Source: Bolinopsis microptera (taxonomy: Eukaryota; Ctenophora; Tentaculata; Lobata; Bolinopsidae). Taken from it: 64,000 bases of DNA. Made by a program: the position numbers and the translations under genes. The stretch lies in the NCBI RefSeq assembly GCF_026151205.1, contig NC_087079.1, forward strand, positions 992,001 through 1,056,000. Reading direction: 5' to 3'. Below, one piece after another: positions 33,066-45,075 of the stretch. Under the pieces are notes generated by a model that searched no databases, had not been told where the DNA came from, and worked only from the letters and a program-made list of their open reading frames with translations. How positions within the stretch are numbered: the stretch's first letter is position 1; the number at the start of each line of letters is the position of its first letter.

Positions 33066-33293
33066 TCTCTATGCTGGAACAGAGTTCCACCAATAACAAG
33101 TTGATTGGCTGCACAGAAATCCATGAGCCTGGTCCCATTTTTCTTGTATCACTGGTCAATGGTCCTGCCTACCTGCCTAGGTCGGTCCAGATGAAATCAA
33201 TGGTCTAACAATGTAATATATTGAAGAATCTGTAACTTACTATCACTTTATATCAGTGCAATAAATTTTCATACTGAAAGCTCAAAATAGCAA
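33066..33293. repeat. 228-bp direct repeat, copy B
   Basis: Second copy of the 228-bp block at 30743-30970, on the 3' side of the RLE-type element. It again carries the truncated RTE endonuclease piece. The flanks diverge at once on both sides (a G before copy A against a T before copy B, and GGTTGC after copy A against TGAAAAT after copy B). Confidence 0.95.
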
Positions 33294-33370
33294 TGAAAAT
33301 AAAGTAAAATAATAACTTATCGGGATCTATACTGTTGCCACCATTTTTTCTTCACCATGGCTGGACTTAG

Positions 33371-33776
33371 GTGGCCAAGATAGCATCAAGATGCTCTGCG
33401 TGCCTCTGGGGTATGGCATCCCTACTAGGTCGCCAAGATAGCATCAAGATGCTCTGCCTGCCTCTGGGGTATGGCATCCCTACTAGGTCGCCAAGATAGC
33501 ATCAAGATGCTCTGCCTGCCTCTGGGGTATGGCATCCCTACTAGGTGGCCAAGATAGCATCAAGATGCTCTGCCTGCCTCTGGGGTATGGCATCCCTACT
33601 AGGTCGCCAAGATAGCATCAAGATGCTCTGCCTGCCTCTGGGGTATGGCATCCCTACTAGGTCGCCAAGATAGCATCAAGATGCTCTGCCTGCCTCTGGG
33701 GTATGGCATCCCTACTAGGTGGCCAAGATAGCATCAAGATGCTCTGCCTGCCTCTGGGGTATGGCATCCCTACTAG
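33371..33776. repeat. 58-bp minisatellite, seven units, in a three-unit higher-order pattern
   Basis: Units start at 33371, 33429, 33487, 33545, 33603, 33661 and 33719, exactly 58 bases apart. Units 1, 4 and 7 have GGTGGCC, and units 2, 3, 5 and 6 have GGTCGCC. The array therefore repeats as a 174-bp block of three. Each unit contains the inverted repeat AGCATC-AA-GATGCT. Confidence 0.95.
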
Positions 33777-34174
33777 ATGCCGGAGTTTACTTTGTGGAGA
33801 TGATAAAATAAAAGTGAGATAAAGGGGGTGAGTAGATGCTGTAGTGCCGATTCGGTGATGACTAGAGAGAATGAAGTGAACAAACATGTGTTTTGTGTAT
33901 CCAGGGCTTTGCAGTCTGATCCAGATCCTCTGGCACCATGATTTAAACTGGCGTTTTTGTCGTCGATAGGGTGTTTAATGAAAAATTGTGGAATGGGGCA
34001 GATCAAAGCCGAAATAACGGAATATGGAGTTGTTAGAGTTTTTTATTTAGAGCATAAAAACTTGTGGTTTTATTTAACATTTAAATATTGGTAATCTGTT
34101 AGTTGTGGTTTCATAATATTTAAATAATGATATTTTGTTGGCGCGTACAATTAATTAACTCTAATCCTGCTCAG
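33777..34174. other. Non-coding DNA, no gene seen
   Basis: AT-rich, with no supported ORF. The 3' end carries the acceptor CTAATCCTGCTCAG for the exon at 34175. Confidence 0.5.
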
Positions 34175-34263
34175 ATGAGGAGAAAGATTCGGTAAAAGAG
34201 AAAGGCGAGAAGAGAAAGAACGTTCCTTTGTGGAAACCCAACGGTCCCAATGGAAATGGCATG
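34175..34263 (+). CDS. Small Lys-rich internal exon of an unrecognised plus-strand gene
   Basis: The acceptor CTAATCCTGCTCAG (with a branch-point-like CTAAT) leads into 89 bases and a GTCAGT donor. The frame entering in phase 1 is EEKDSVKEKGEKRKNVPLWK followed by PNGPNGNGM, and it leaves in phase 0. The phase fits the exon at 6173-6317. The composition (charged, then Pro/Asn/Gly) is plausible for a linker. It could be an unrelated gene, and the donor is not the strongest form. Confidence 0.45.
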
Positions 34264-34892
34264 GTCAGTAAAACTTTCTTACTATTATTATTATTTGTTT
34301 TAGATCGTTTTGTAAATAAGAAACTTCGATTGTAAAGAACTCAGCTTCATTTAAAATATTAAAAGAGTAGCCAAACGTTGAATATCATTCTCAATTTCAA
34401 ACATTATCAAACAAAAGAAATGGTTAAATCTCACATTTACACCCCTTTAAGAAATTCTAATAAGAATAAGAGCTTCTTGATCCTTGTTTAGATGTAAGAA
34501 TCTATCTTAGTTCCTCGTGGACTGTATAATGTATACTATACAATATAATGTTATTCAATGTATATTATACCATATAGTATACCATTTATACTGTATATAC
34601 AATGTATAGTATACCATATTGTATACCATGTATAATGTATATACAATTTATAGTACATCAAATAACGGAGTAAGTTCTTCCAACCGGATATTATCCAACT
34701 ATCAAAATTTATAGTACACACGTGGTATTATTATCATTAAAAGTGTATTTAATGATAAACCATTTGTAGGTTTACTGGGGTCTGGTATAGGGAGGCAAAG
34801 TTGTCAGGTTTTATTGCAGCTATTTCAGCAGCGTCTGCGCGGCGCAAGCCTTTTCTAGTATCAATTAAATAATAACCAACGTAAACTGAAGA
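34264..34892. other. Non-coding DNA with AT-rich palindromes
   Basis: From about 34,530 to 34,665 the sequence is a chain of inverted TATAC/GTATA blocks that could form cruciforms. No gene seen. The end near 34893 is the 3' UTR side of the glutamate receptor remnant. Confidence 0.5.
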
Positions 34893-35732
34893 TCAAATCA
34901 TTGCTGAATCGTTTGTCGTATCAATGTTACCAGAACCTATTTTAGCTTCGTATGTTAGTTGCTCCTTCTTCTTGCCCATGTTGGGCGGATCAAACCATTC
35001 CTCAATCACCTCACGACACTTGTACCTAATCCTGCTCTGCAAGCACGTGAGAACAGACTGTCCCTTCTCTATACTGTCCCTGCCGGGCTACGTACAATGT
35101 TTCCAAGAACACTGTTACAAACGACAGTGAGGCTCCCTACCCCCAGAATAAGGAAAGTCCCACTAGATAAGCAACCCGAACTTAGTGTCACTCCCAACTG
35201 AGTAGCACAGGCTGCCACCGTCGTCCCGCTTGTGTACCACTCAATCGAACTTGCTGGTGAACCAGCCCTTCTCCCGGTACCTCAGGAACATCTTGTTAAT
35301 CAGGGCGGTGTAGGGAGAGTTCACTTGTGTTCCAACGCCCACTGGGTTGTTGAATTTACCCGTTTTTATATGAGCATTGATTTGCAGTCGCCCTTGAAAT
35401 GGTAGGACAGAACCGAACTGTCGTCTATGAAGACAAACCCACCCTCTTTAACTTTGTCAATTCCTCCTGAAGGTCCTGCAGTTGGCACGCCCTTCTCAGC
35501 TAATCTGTTGTACTCCTCATCGTCATGACTGGACATTCATGATCTGCAGGTTCCTGTCCTGGGATGAGTCCCCACTTGTAGTCGTTTTGCACCAGCAAGT
35601 CAGAGAGGCCTCGTATCGTGGCAGTAGACCTGTCTAGTGTGAGATGGGCGGTGAGGTTGGCGGTGGTACATGGAGGTTAGTATCATGATGAACAGCCACC
35701 AGATGAAGAGAAGGAAACCCGCCCTGAGGGGG
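34893..35732 (-). pseudogene. Ionotropic glutamate receptor, C-terminal region (M3 to C-tail), frame disrupted
   Basis: Reading down from 35732: PLRAGFLLFIWWLFIMILTS, then TANLTAHLTLDRS, the signature end of M3 (the SYTANLAAF motif of iGluRs). The S2 ligand-binding half follows, with GGFVFIDDSSVLSYHFKGDC (the Asp sits where ligand-contacting acids occur in NMDA-type subunits), KFNNPVGVGTQVNSPYTALI and MFLRYREKGWF. M4 is SSGTFLILGVGSLTVV. The tail has RYKCREVIEEWFDPP and stops at 34893. At least five single-base frame changes occur, near 35,664, 35,530, 35,385, 35,243 and 35,070. They may be decay or unpolished assembly, because the region borders a noisy array. Upstream exons (ATD, S1, pore loop) were not found. 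Confidence 0.8.
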
Positions 35733-38700
35733 CTGTTGGTGGAGTGTCTGTTCCTTGCAACTCGAACCCCTGGGGGATAGTGGGTCAGTTGGGAGAGTGT
35801 CTGTTCCCTTTGCAACACGAACCCTGGGGGATATGTGGGTTAGTTGGGAGAGTGTCTGTCCTTGCAACACGAACCCTGGGGGAATAGTGGGTTAGTTGGG
35901 AAGTGTCTGTTCCTTGCAACACGAACTCTGGGGGATAGTGGTTAGATGGGGGTGTTCTGTTCCTTGCATTTCACAACGGAAAAACCTGGGGATAGGTTGG
36001 GTTAGTTGGGAGGGATGTGTTGTTCTGTTTCCATCATGGGCAAACATCGCGCGAAAAAAACAACCCTTGGGGGGGGATAGGTGGTTTAGTGTGTGTTTTA
36101 GTGGTGTTCTGTTCCTTTGGGCAACACGATACCCCCTGGGGGATAGAGGGGGTTAGTGTCTAGGTTTTTCACTTTTGCAACAACGTAAAACCCTGTGGGG
36201 TATTAGGTGGGGGGTTCAGGTTGGTCGCCTAGTTCCTTGTCATACCCACGAAAAAAACCCTGGGGGGGGATAGTGGGGCTTAGGTTTGGGAGAGGGGTCT
36301 TAGGTTCCTTGCAAAACACGAAAAAACCCTCGGGGTGATAGGGGTGGGGGTTTTAGTGCGGGGTTTTTGTGGTCTGTTTCCTTGCACAAACACGAAACCC
36401 TGGGGGGGGGTTAGTGGGGGTTTAGGTGGTCTGTAGTTTTCCCTTGCTCCAACTGAACACAGCGAAAAATCGCACATGGGGAGATAGTTGGGTTTTTTAA
36501 GAGGTGTGGTCTGTTATCCTTTGGCCAATATGACTCAAACGGGGTACACAACCTTGGGGGGGATAGGGGGTTTGTGTTCTTTCTGGTTTCCTTGCCAACA
36601 CGAACCCCATGGGGAGATTAGTGTGGTTTGTGGTCTGTTTTTACATTGCAACCCCACGAAAACAACCCTGGGGGTAGTGGGGTAGTTTTGGGGGGGGTGT
36701 GGTCTGTTTTCCTTGCCTAACACCAACGAAAAACCCTGGGGGGGTTACGTAGGGTTTATGGTCTGTTCCTTGCATACACGGAAAACCCCCCCTGGGCGGA
36801 TAGTGGGGGTTAGTTGTTTGTTTCCCTTGGCAACAACGAAATACCCTGGGGGTAGTGGGTTTTAGGATGGGTAGTAGTGTCTGTTTTTTTTCCTTTGCAA
36901 CACCGAAAATCCCTGGGGAGGTTATAAGTGGGTTTAGTTGCGGGGGAGAGGTGTTATTAGTTCCTGTGCAATACACGGAAAAAACCATGGGGGGGGATTA
37001 TAGAGTTGTGGGTTAATGGGGGAGAGTGGTTCTGTTCTCACCTTGCAACCAACGAAACCCTGGGGATAAAGTGGGGTTAGTTGGTGAGAGTGGTCTGTTT
37101 CCTTGCCCAAACACACGAACTCCATGGGGGGATTTAGTGGGGTTAAAGTTTTTGGGGTAGGGTGTCTTGATGCCTTTTGCAAACCACGAACCCTGGGGGG
37201 ATAGTGGGGTTGTAGGTGGTCTGTTTCCTTGCAATACAAGCGAAAAACACCCTGGGGGGGATAGGGTGGGGGGTGAGTTTTTGGGGAGGGTGGTTTCTGT
37301 TTAGCCTTGCATAACCACGTAAAATCCCTGGGGGGAATAAGTGTGGTTTGTTGGGAGAGTGTCTGTATCCCTTGCAGCTGCAAGATCACGATAAAACAAA
37401 CACCCTGGGGGAGATAGTTGGGTTAGTGTGCTCGCCTGTTGATTTGGGCAACCCCACGATACCCCTGGGGGGGGAATTAGGTGGGTTAGTTGGGGTCATT
37501 GTTTCCTCTAGCCAAAAAAACGAAACCCCCTGGGGGGGGATAGAGTGGGTATAGTTGTTCTGTTTCTCTTAGGGCAAACAACGAACTCCCATGGTGGAGG
37601 GAAATTAGTTGGGGGTTAGTGGTCTGTTTACTTTTGCATAACCCCCAACACCGAAAATCCCTGGGGGGGATAGTGGGTTAAGTTGGGAGAGAGTGGTTTC
37701 TGTTCCTTGGCAACCACGAAAAAAACCCTGGGGGGGAGATTAGTGGGTTTAGTGGTTCCTGTCCTTATGGCAATAACACGAACCCTGGGGGGGACTATAG
37801 TGGGTCTACGTTGGGGGTTTTCAAGGTATCCTTTGGGCCAAACACGAAACCCTGGGGCAGATAATGTGGGTTAGTGTCTCTGTTTTCCTTTGCAACCATA
37901 CGGGAACCAATGGGGGATAAGTGGGTTTTCGTGTCTGTTTCCTTAAGCAAACCCCACCGAAACCTGGGGGGCGAGATCAAGGCGGGTTTAGTGCTCTGTT
38001 CCTTGCCAACCACGAAAAAAACCCCTGGGGGATATAAGTTGGGTTTGTGTTCTTGTTCCCTTTGGCCAACCACGAAAAAACCCCTGGGGGATTTTAGTGG
38101 CGTTTTAGGGTTGTTCTGTTACCTCTGCAACCTACGAACCCGTGGGGGGATTAGTGTGGGTTAGTTGGGAGGGAGGTGTTCTGTTCCTTGGCAACAGAAA
38201 AATACCCCTGGGGGATATAGGTTGGGTTTAGATTGGGAGGAGATGGTCTGTTTCACTGTTCGCATACCCACAGGGGGATCCAGCTTGGGGGATTTTTATA
38301 GGTGGGTTTTTGGGGGGGGAGGGTTAATGGGAAGAGTGGGTTTCTTGTCCTTTGGCAAAACACGGAAAAAAAAAAATCACCCTGGGGGGATAGGGTGGGG
38401 GTTGTGGTCTGTTCCTGGCAGCCTTACACGACCCCTGTGGGGGATAGTGGGGGGGTTTAAGTGGGGTCTGTTCCTTTGGCATAACCGACGAATAAACCCT
38501 GGGGTGGGATAGGTGGGTTAGTGGTGTCTGTCTTTTTCCTTGCAAACCCCACGAAAAAACCCCTGGGGGATAGAGTGGGTTTTGTTGGGGTCTGTTTCTC
38601 CTTGCAACCACAGGAATCCACTGGGGATTTTAAGTTAGGGTTAGTGTCTTTTCCTTTGCAACACGAAAACTCCTGGGGCGAATAGTGGGTTAGGTTGGCG

Positions 38701-41700
38701 AAGTTTTCTGGTCTGTTCCTTAGGCATACACGTACCCTGGGGGGATAGTCGGGTAGTGTCTGTTTCCCTTGCAAACACGGAAAAACCCTGGGGGATAGTG
38801 GTTAGGTGTGGGAGAAGAGTGGTGGTTACTGGGGTTCCCTTGCAAAACACGTACCCCTGGGGGGCTAGGTGGGTTAGTTGGGAAGAGTGGTTCTGGTTTC
38901 CCTTGGCAAAAACCCCATCGAAAACTTCCTGGGGGGATTGTGGGGTTAGTTGGGAAGATGTGTCCTGTTATCCTTGGCAATCGCCACGGGAAACCCCTGG
39001 GGAGGATTGTGGGGGTTAGTTTGGGGGAGGAGTGGGTCTGTTCCTTATGCAATAAATAACAAAAAAATCACGATACCTCTGGGGGTGGGCGGGATTAGTG
39101 GTGGTTTAGTTGGGGGGAGAGTGTTCCTGTTCCTTTGCAAACCACGTAAACCCTTGGGGATAAGTGGGGGTTTAGTTGGGAGTGTAGTGTCTGTTTTCCT
39201 AGCAAACCAAACGAACCCCTGGGGGATAGGTTGGGGGTTTAGTTGGGGGAGAGTGTGTCTGTTTCCTTTGCACCACGAAAAAAAACCCCCTGGGGGGATA
39301 GTGGGGTTAGTTGGTCTTGTCCTTTGCTAATCAACGGAAAAAACCCCTGGGGGGGATAGTTGGGGTATAGTTGTTTTCTGTTTCCTTGCAAAACCCCCTA
39401 CGACACCCTGGGTGGATTTAGTGGGGTTTTTAGTGTTTTTCTGTTTTCCTTTGCAACAACCGGAACCTGGGGGGGATAAGTGGGTTAGTTGGGTCCTGTT
39501 TCCTCTGGCATTCACGACACCCTGGGGGGGGTCAGGGGTTGGGTTAGTGGGTCTGTTTCCTTTGCTAAACCCACGGGAAAACCCTGGGGTGGATAGGGGT
39601 TGGGAGGAGTGTTCTTGTTTCTTGCCACAAATACCACGCAAACACTGTGGGGGTTTTTAGTGGGGTTTTTGTGTCTGTTTTCCTTTGCTAACCCACGGAA
39701 ACCCTGGGGGATTAGGATTAAGGGGTGGGTTGTGGTCTGTTCCTTGCGCAAACACCGAACACCTGGGGGATTAGTGGGGGTTAGTGTCTGTGTTCTCTTG
39801 CACGCTCGGAAAAACCCTGGGGGGATTTGTGGGTTTTGTGTCTGTTATCCTTTGCCAAAACACGGAACCATGGCGGGATAGTGGGGTAGTGGGAGAGTGT
39901 CTGTTCCTTGCATACCCCCACGAACGACCTGGGGGGGGATAGGGGGTTAAGTTGTTCTGTCTCCTCTGCAAACACGAAAAACCCTGGGGGATAAGTGGGT
40001 TTTAAGTTTGGGGAGGGACGTGGTCTGCTTTCCTTGCATAAAACCACGAACCCTGGGGGGGATAGTGGGGTTAGTTGTCTTGTCTTCCTTGCCAAACACA
40101 CGAAAAAACCCTGTGGGGTTTAGTTGGGGAGTGTGTCTGTTCCTTTGCTAACCACAGGGTCCCTGGGGGGATTAGTGGGTTAGTGGGTCTGTACCCTTTT
40201 GGCACCACGGAAAACTGGGGGGATAGTGGGGTTAGTTGGGGGAGGTAGTGTCTGTTGTCCTTGCAAACACGATATAACCCTGGGGGTTTGATTAGTGGGT
40301 TTTAGTTTGGGAGGAGTCTTCTGTTCCTTGCAACCACGAAAACCCTGGGGGGAATAAGTGGGGTTAGTGGGTTTGGTATCCCTGGCCAAACCACGGAAAT
40401 ACCCTATGGGGGATAAGTGGGTTAGTTGGGTTCTTGTTCTATGGCAAACCCACGACACCCTGGGGGGTTTTACGGGGGTTGGATGGGGGAGAGTGTCTGT
40501 CCTTTGAACCACGAACCCTGGGGGGGATATAGTGGGGATAATGTTGGGGAGAGTGGGGGTTTCCTGTTTTTCTTTGCATAACACGTGGAAAAACCCTGGG
40601 GGGGGGATACGTTGTGGTTTCAGTGGCATGTTGCCTTGCAACCTCCCGAAAACCATGGGGGGGGATAGGGTCGGGGCTTAGTGTCGGTTTCCTTGCACAC
40701 CACGTAAATACACCCTGGGGGGTTTTTAGTGGTGGTTTAGTGTTCTTGGTTTCTTGCAAAACCACGGGTAACCCTGGTGGATAGGTGGGGTTTAGTTGGT
40801 TCTGTTTTACCTTGCATCACGGAAATAAAAACATCTGGGGGATTATAGTGGGTTAGGGTTGGGAGAGGTTGTGTGTCTGTTTCCTTGGCAACATCGAAAT
40901 CCTGGGGGAGGATTTAAGTGGGTTTAGGTTTGGGGGGAGTGATGTTGGGTTCTGTTCCTTGGCACACACGGGGAAACCCTGGGGGGATTAAAGTGGGGTT
41001 TAAGGTTGGGAGAGGGGTCTGTTACTTTGCCAATCCACGAAACCCTGGGGATTATTGGTGGGTTTGTTTGGAGGTGTGGGTCTGTTTCCTTGCTAAAACA
41101 CGACAAACCCTGGGGGGAATAGGGTGGCGGTTAGTGGTCTGTTTCCTTAGCTAAACACACGTAGGGGGGAAAACCCCTGGGGGGGGGGGATAGTGGGGTT
41201 ATAGTTGGTCCATTGGTTTTCCTTTTTGGTCAAAAAAAACACGGGGGGAAAACCCCTGGGGGATAAGTGGGTTTAGTGTCTGTTTTCCTTGGCAACCAAC
41301 CGGAAAAACCTGGGGGGATTTATGTGGGTTTGTTGGACAAAAGAGTGTTGTCTGGGTGTACTTTTTGCAAACACGAAACCCTGGGGGGGGATTTGGTGGC
41401 TTAGTTTGGGTTTAGGTGTTCTGTTCCTTGCAAACCACGAAACCCTGGGGGGGGGATAGGTGGGTTAGTGTTCCTGTTTTCCTTGCAACCCCACCGAACC
41501 CTGGGGGGGATAAGTGGGTTTTTGTTGGGTCTGTTTTCCTTGCATAAACAACCGAACCCTTTGGGGATATGTGGGTTAAGGTTTTGGGAAGGTACGTGGT
41601 TCTTGTTCTTGGCAACCACCGAAAACCCTCGGGGATAGGTTGGGGGTTTGTGTCGGTTTTTCTTTGCAAAATACACGAAAAACCCTGGGGGATGAGTGGG

Positions 41701-44700
41701 GTTTAGTGTTCTGGTTACCCCTTGCAAAACCCCACGATAAACACCCTGGGGGGATGAGTGGGTTTAGTGGTTTCTGTTCCTTGCTACACGAAACCCCTGG
41801 GGGGATTGGGGATTGAGGGTTAATGGTCTTGTTCCATTTTGCATAAACACACGAACCCTTGGGGGGTGGATTAGTGGGTTTAGTGTTCTGGTTCCACTTT
41901 GGCTAAACCACCGGAAAACCTCAATAAACCCTGGGGGATAGTGGGTTAGTTGCTGTTGTTCCCTCTTGGCATAAAAACCCCAAAGAACCCTGGGGGGGAA
42001 TAGGGGTTAGTTTGGGAGAGTGTTTATGTTCCTTTTGACAACACGGAACCCTTGGGGGGGATTTATAGGTGGGTTAGCTGTTCTGGTTCCTTTGCATAAA
42101 CCACCGGAAACACCCCCTTGGGGGATAGTGGATGCTTTTAGTGTCTTGTTTCCTTTTTGCAAATCATCGGACACCCTGGGGCGATAGGGGGTTTAAGTGG
42201 GGGTCTGTTCCCTTTGCATATCACGTCACCCTGGGGGGATAGGGGGGTTAGTGTTCTGGGTTTCTTGCAACACGGGTAAACCACTGGGGGATAGTGGGGG
42301 TTGGGTTGGGTTTTAGTGTCTGTTTTCCATTGCAACCACGATATAACCATGGGGGGTTAGTGGGTTTGTGGTCGCTGTTTTCCTTGCAAACCTCGAACCC
42401 TGGGGGGATAGTGGGTTAAGTGTTCTGTTTCCTTGGCAACCTCCACGAACCCCATGGGGGATTGGTGGGTTTTAGTGTCTGTTCCTTGGTAACCGGAAAA
42501 CCCTGGGGGGGTATTAGTGGCGGGTTAAGTGTAGTTCCTTTGCTAACCACGAAAACCCCTGGGGGGATTCAGTGGGGTTTAGTGTCTGTTTCCCTTGGCA
42601 AAAACACGAAACCCCTGGGGGGAAGTGGGGTTTAAGGTTGGGTAGGGAGTGGGGTCTGTTCCTGCAAACACGAACCCCTGGGGGGATAGGTTGGGTTAGG
42701 TGTCTGTTTCCTTGCAAAACTCGAACCCTGGGGGGAATGGGATCGTGGGTTAGTTTCGGTTTTCCCTTTTGGCCACAAAACACGAACACCTGGGGGGATA
42801 GTGGGGGTTAGTGGTCTGTTCTTGGCAACACGAAAAACCCCTTGGGGGGATAGTGGGTAGGTTGGGGGGGCAGGTCTGTTTCCTTGGCATAATAACCCCA
42901 CGAAAAAACCCTGTTGGGATAGTGGGTTTTAAGTGGGGAAGAGTGTCTGTTCCTTGGGCAAACACGAAAACCCCCTGGGGGGTAGGTGGGTTAGTGTCTT
43001 GGTTCTTCTGGTTTCTTGCAAACAACGGAAAACCCTGGGGGGATAGGTGGGTTAGTTGGGGAGAGTGGTCGTCTTTTTCCTTGCAAGACTACCCGAAAAC
43101 CCCTGGGTAGGGATAGTGGGGTTAGTGTTCTGGTTTCCTGTGCAAGCCACGGAACCATGGGGGATAGTGGGTTTCGTTTGGAGAGTGGGGTCTGTTCCTT
43201 GCAAACCCCAGAATCTCCCTGGGGGCCACTAAGTGGGTTTTAGGTGGTCTGTTTCCTTTGCAAAAACACGACAACCCCTGGGGGGATAGGGGGTGGGGTT
43301 TTTTGGGAGGGAGGTGGTGGTTCTAGTTCCTGCCAAACACCACCGAAATCCCCCTGGGGGGTAGTGGGGTTAGGGGTTTGCGAGAGTGGGTATGTTCATT
43401 TAATGCATAAAACCCCACGAAAACTCCTGTGGGCATTAAGGTTGGGTTTAGTTGGGTGGAGAGTTGTCTGTTCCTTTGGCAAACCACGATAAATCACCGT
43501 GGGGGGGATTAGTTGGGTTTAGTGGTCTGTTCCTTGCCAAAAACCCCACGAAAACACAACTGGGGAGAATTAGGGTGGGTTTATCGTTGGGAGAGGTTGT
43601 TCTTTTCCTTGCAACACGGGATAAACCCATTGGGGGGTGATAGTGGGTTTAGTTGGGGGCGAGAGTGTTCTGTTCCTTGTTGAAACAATACACGAAACCC
43701 CGGGGGGGGGAAAGTTGGGGGGGTTTTAGTTGGGGCCGGGGGGTGGTTGTTCTGTTCCTTGGCAACACGAATAAACCCTTGGGGGATAGTAGGGTTTTTT
43801 AGTGTATGTTCCTTGCAACCAACGGATAAAACTAAAACACCTAGGGGGCATAGTGGGGTTGTTGGGAGGGGTGTCTGTTTTCCTTGCAACACGAAACCCT
43901 TGGGGGGGATTTTAGGGAGGGTTAGGTTGGGGTGAGGGGCTGGAGTGATCTGTATCCCTTTTGCAAAACGGAAACCCTGGGGGGATAGTGTGGTAGTTTG
44001 GGGGAGGGGGGAGTCGTCTGTTCCTTGGCAAAAAAACAACGAAAAAAATTACCCCTTTGGGGTGTTAAGTGGGTTATGTTGTTCTGTATCTTGCCAAATA
44101 CCACGAAACAACCCTGGGGGGATTGTGGGGTGTTAGGGATGGGGAGGAAGTGTCTTGTTACTTTGGCAAACACGAAATAAAACCATGGGGGCTTAGTGGG
44201 CTTAGGTGTCTGTTCCTTTGCAAATACACCGAACCCTGGGGGGGGTTTAGTTGGGAGGGAGTGCTCCTGTTCCTTGGGCAAAACCCGAAACCCTGGGGGA
44301 TTCAGTGGGTTTTAGCGTCTGTTTCCTTTGCTAACACACGAACAAAAATAACCCCTTGGGGGAGAAGGTGGGGTATTAGGTATGGGAGAGTTTGGTTTCT
44401 TGTATTGCCTTTGGACAACACGATACCCTGGGGGGATAAGTGGGGTTAGTGTCTGTTCCTTGGCAAAAAACCCCACGAAACCCTGGGGGTTAGTGGGGTT
44501 AGTGGTCTGTGTTCCCTTGCAAAAAACACCGAAACCCTGGGGGGATGTAGTGGGTTAGTGTGGGGAGGGGAGTGTTTCTGGTTCTTGCAACAACGGGGGA
44601 AAAAAATCCTGGGGGGGATTATAGAGGGTTTAAGTTTGGGGGGAAGAGGTGGTCTGTTTCCTTTTAGCAAAACACAACGGGGATTCCCTGGGGGGGGATT

Positions 44701-45075
44701 GAGTGGGTTAGTGTCTGGTTCCTTTGCAACCCACGTACCTGGGGGGCGGTTTAGTGGGGTTTTTTTAGTGGTCTGTCTTGCAATACCCACGGAAACCCCT
44801 GGGGGATAGTGGGTTAGGTTGGGTTAGTGGTCTGTTTTCCCTTGCCAACCCACGAACACCCCTGGGGGATTGTGGGTTAGTATGGGAGGTAGTGGTCTTG
44901 TTCCTTGCAAACAACGATCCCTTGGCGGATAGTGGGTTTTTAGGTTTGGGGAGGAGGTGTCTGGTTTCCACCCTTTGCAATAAACCGAAAACCCTGGGGA
45001 TGTGGGGTTAGTTGGGTTTTAGTCGTTTCTGTTCCTTGCAAACACCGAACCCTGGGGAGATAGTGGGTTAGTTTT
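35733..45075. repeat. 9.3 kb minisatellite of mixed 43- and 52-bp units
   Basis: The cleanest unit is GTGTCTGTTCCTTGCAACAC, then GAACCCTGGGGGATAGTGGG, then TTAG. Longer units add TTGGGAGA before the next GTGTCTG. About 180-200 copies are present, with severe homopolymer noise. On the minus strand each unit reads CCAACTAACCCACTATCCCC followed by CAG, which is a branch point, pyrimidine tract and acceptor. The array abuts the glutamate receptor exon, whose own acceptor lies in the first, diverged unit. Hundreds of Gly/Pro-rich readings here are not genes. Confidence 0.95.

Noticed and set aside
30743..33293. The 228-bp direct repeats as LTRs of an LTR retrotransposon
   Set aside because: They carry truncated RTE coding sequence and host DNA, lack TG...CA ends, primer-binding site and polypurine tract, and the internal protein is a LINE protein.
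35733..45075. Many 60-150 residue frames rich in Pro, Gly and Thr
   Set aside because: All are translations of the degenerate minisatellite.
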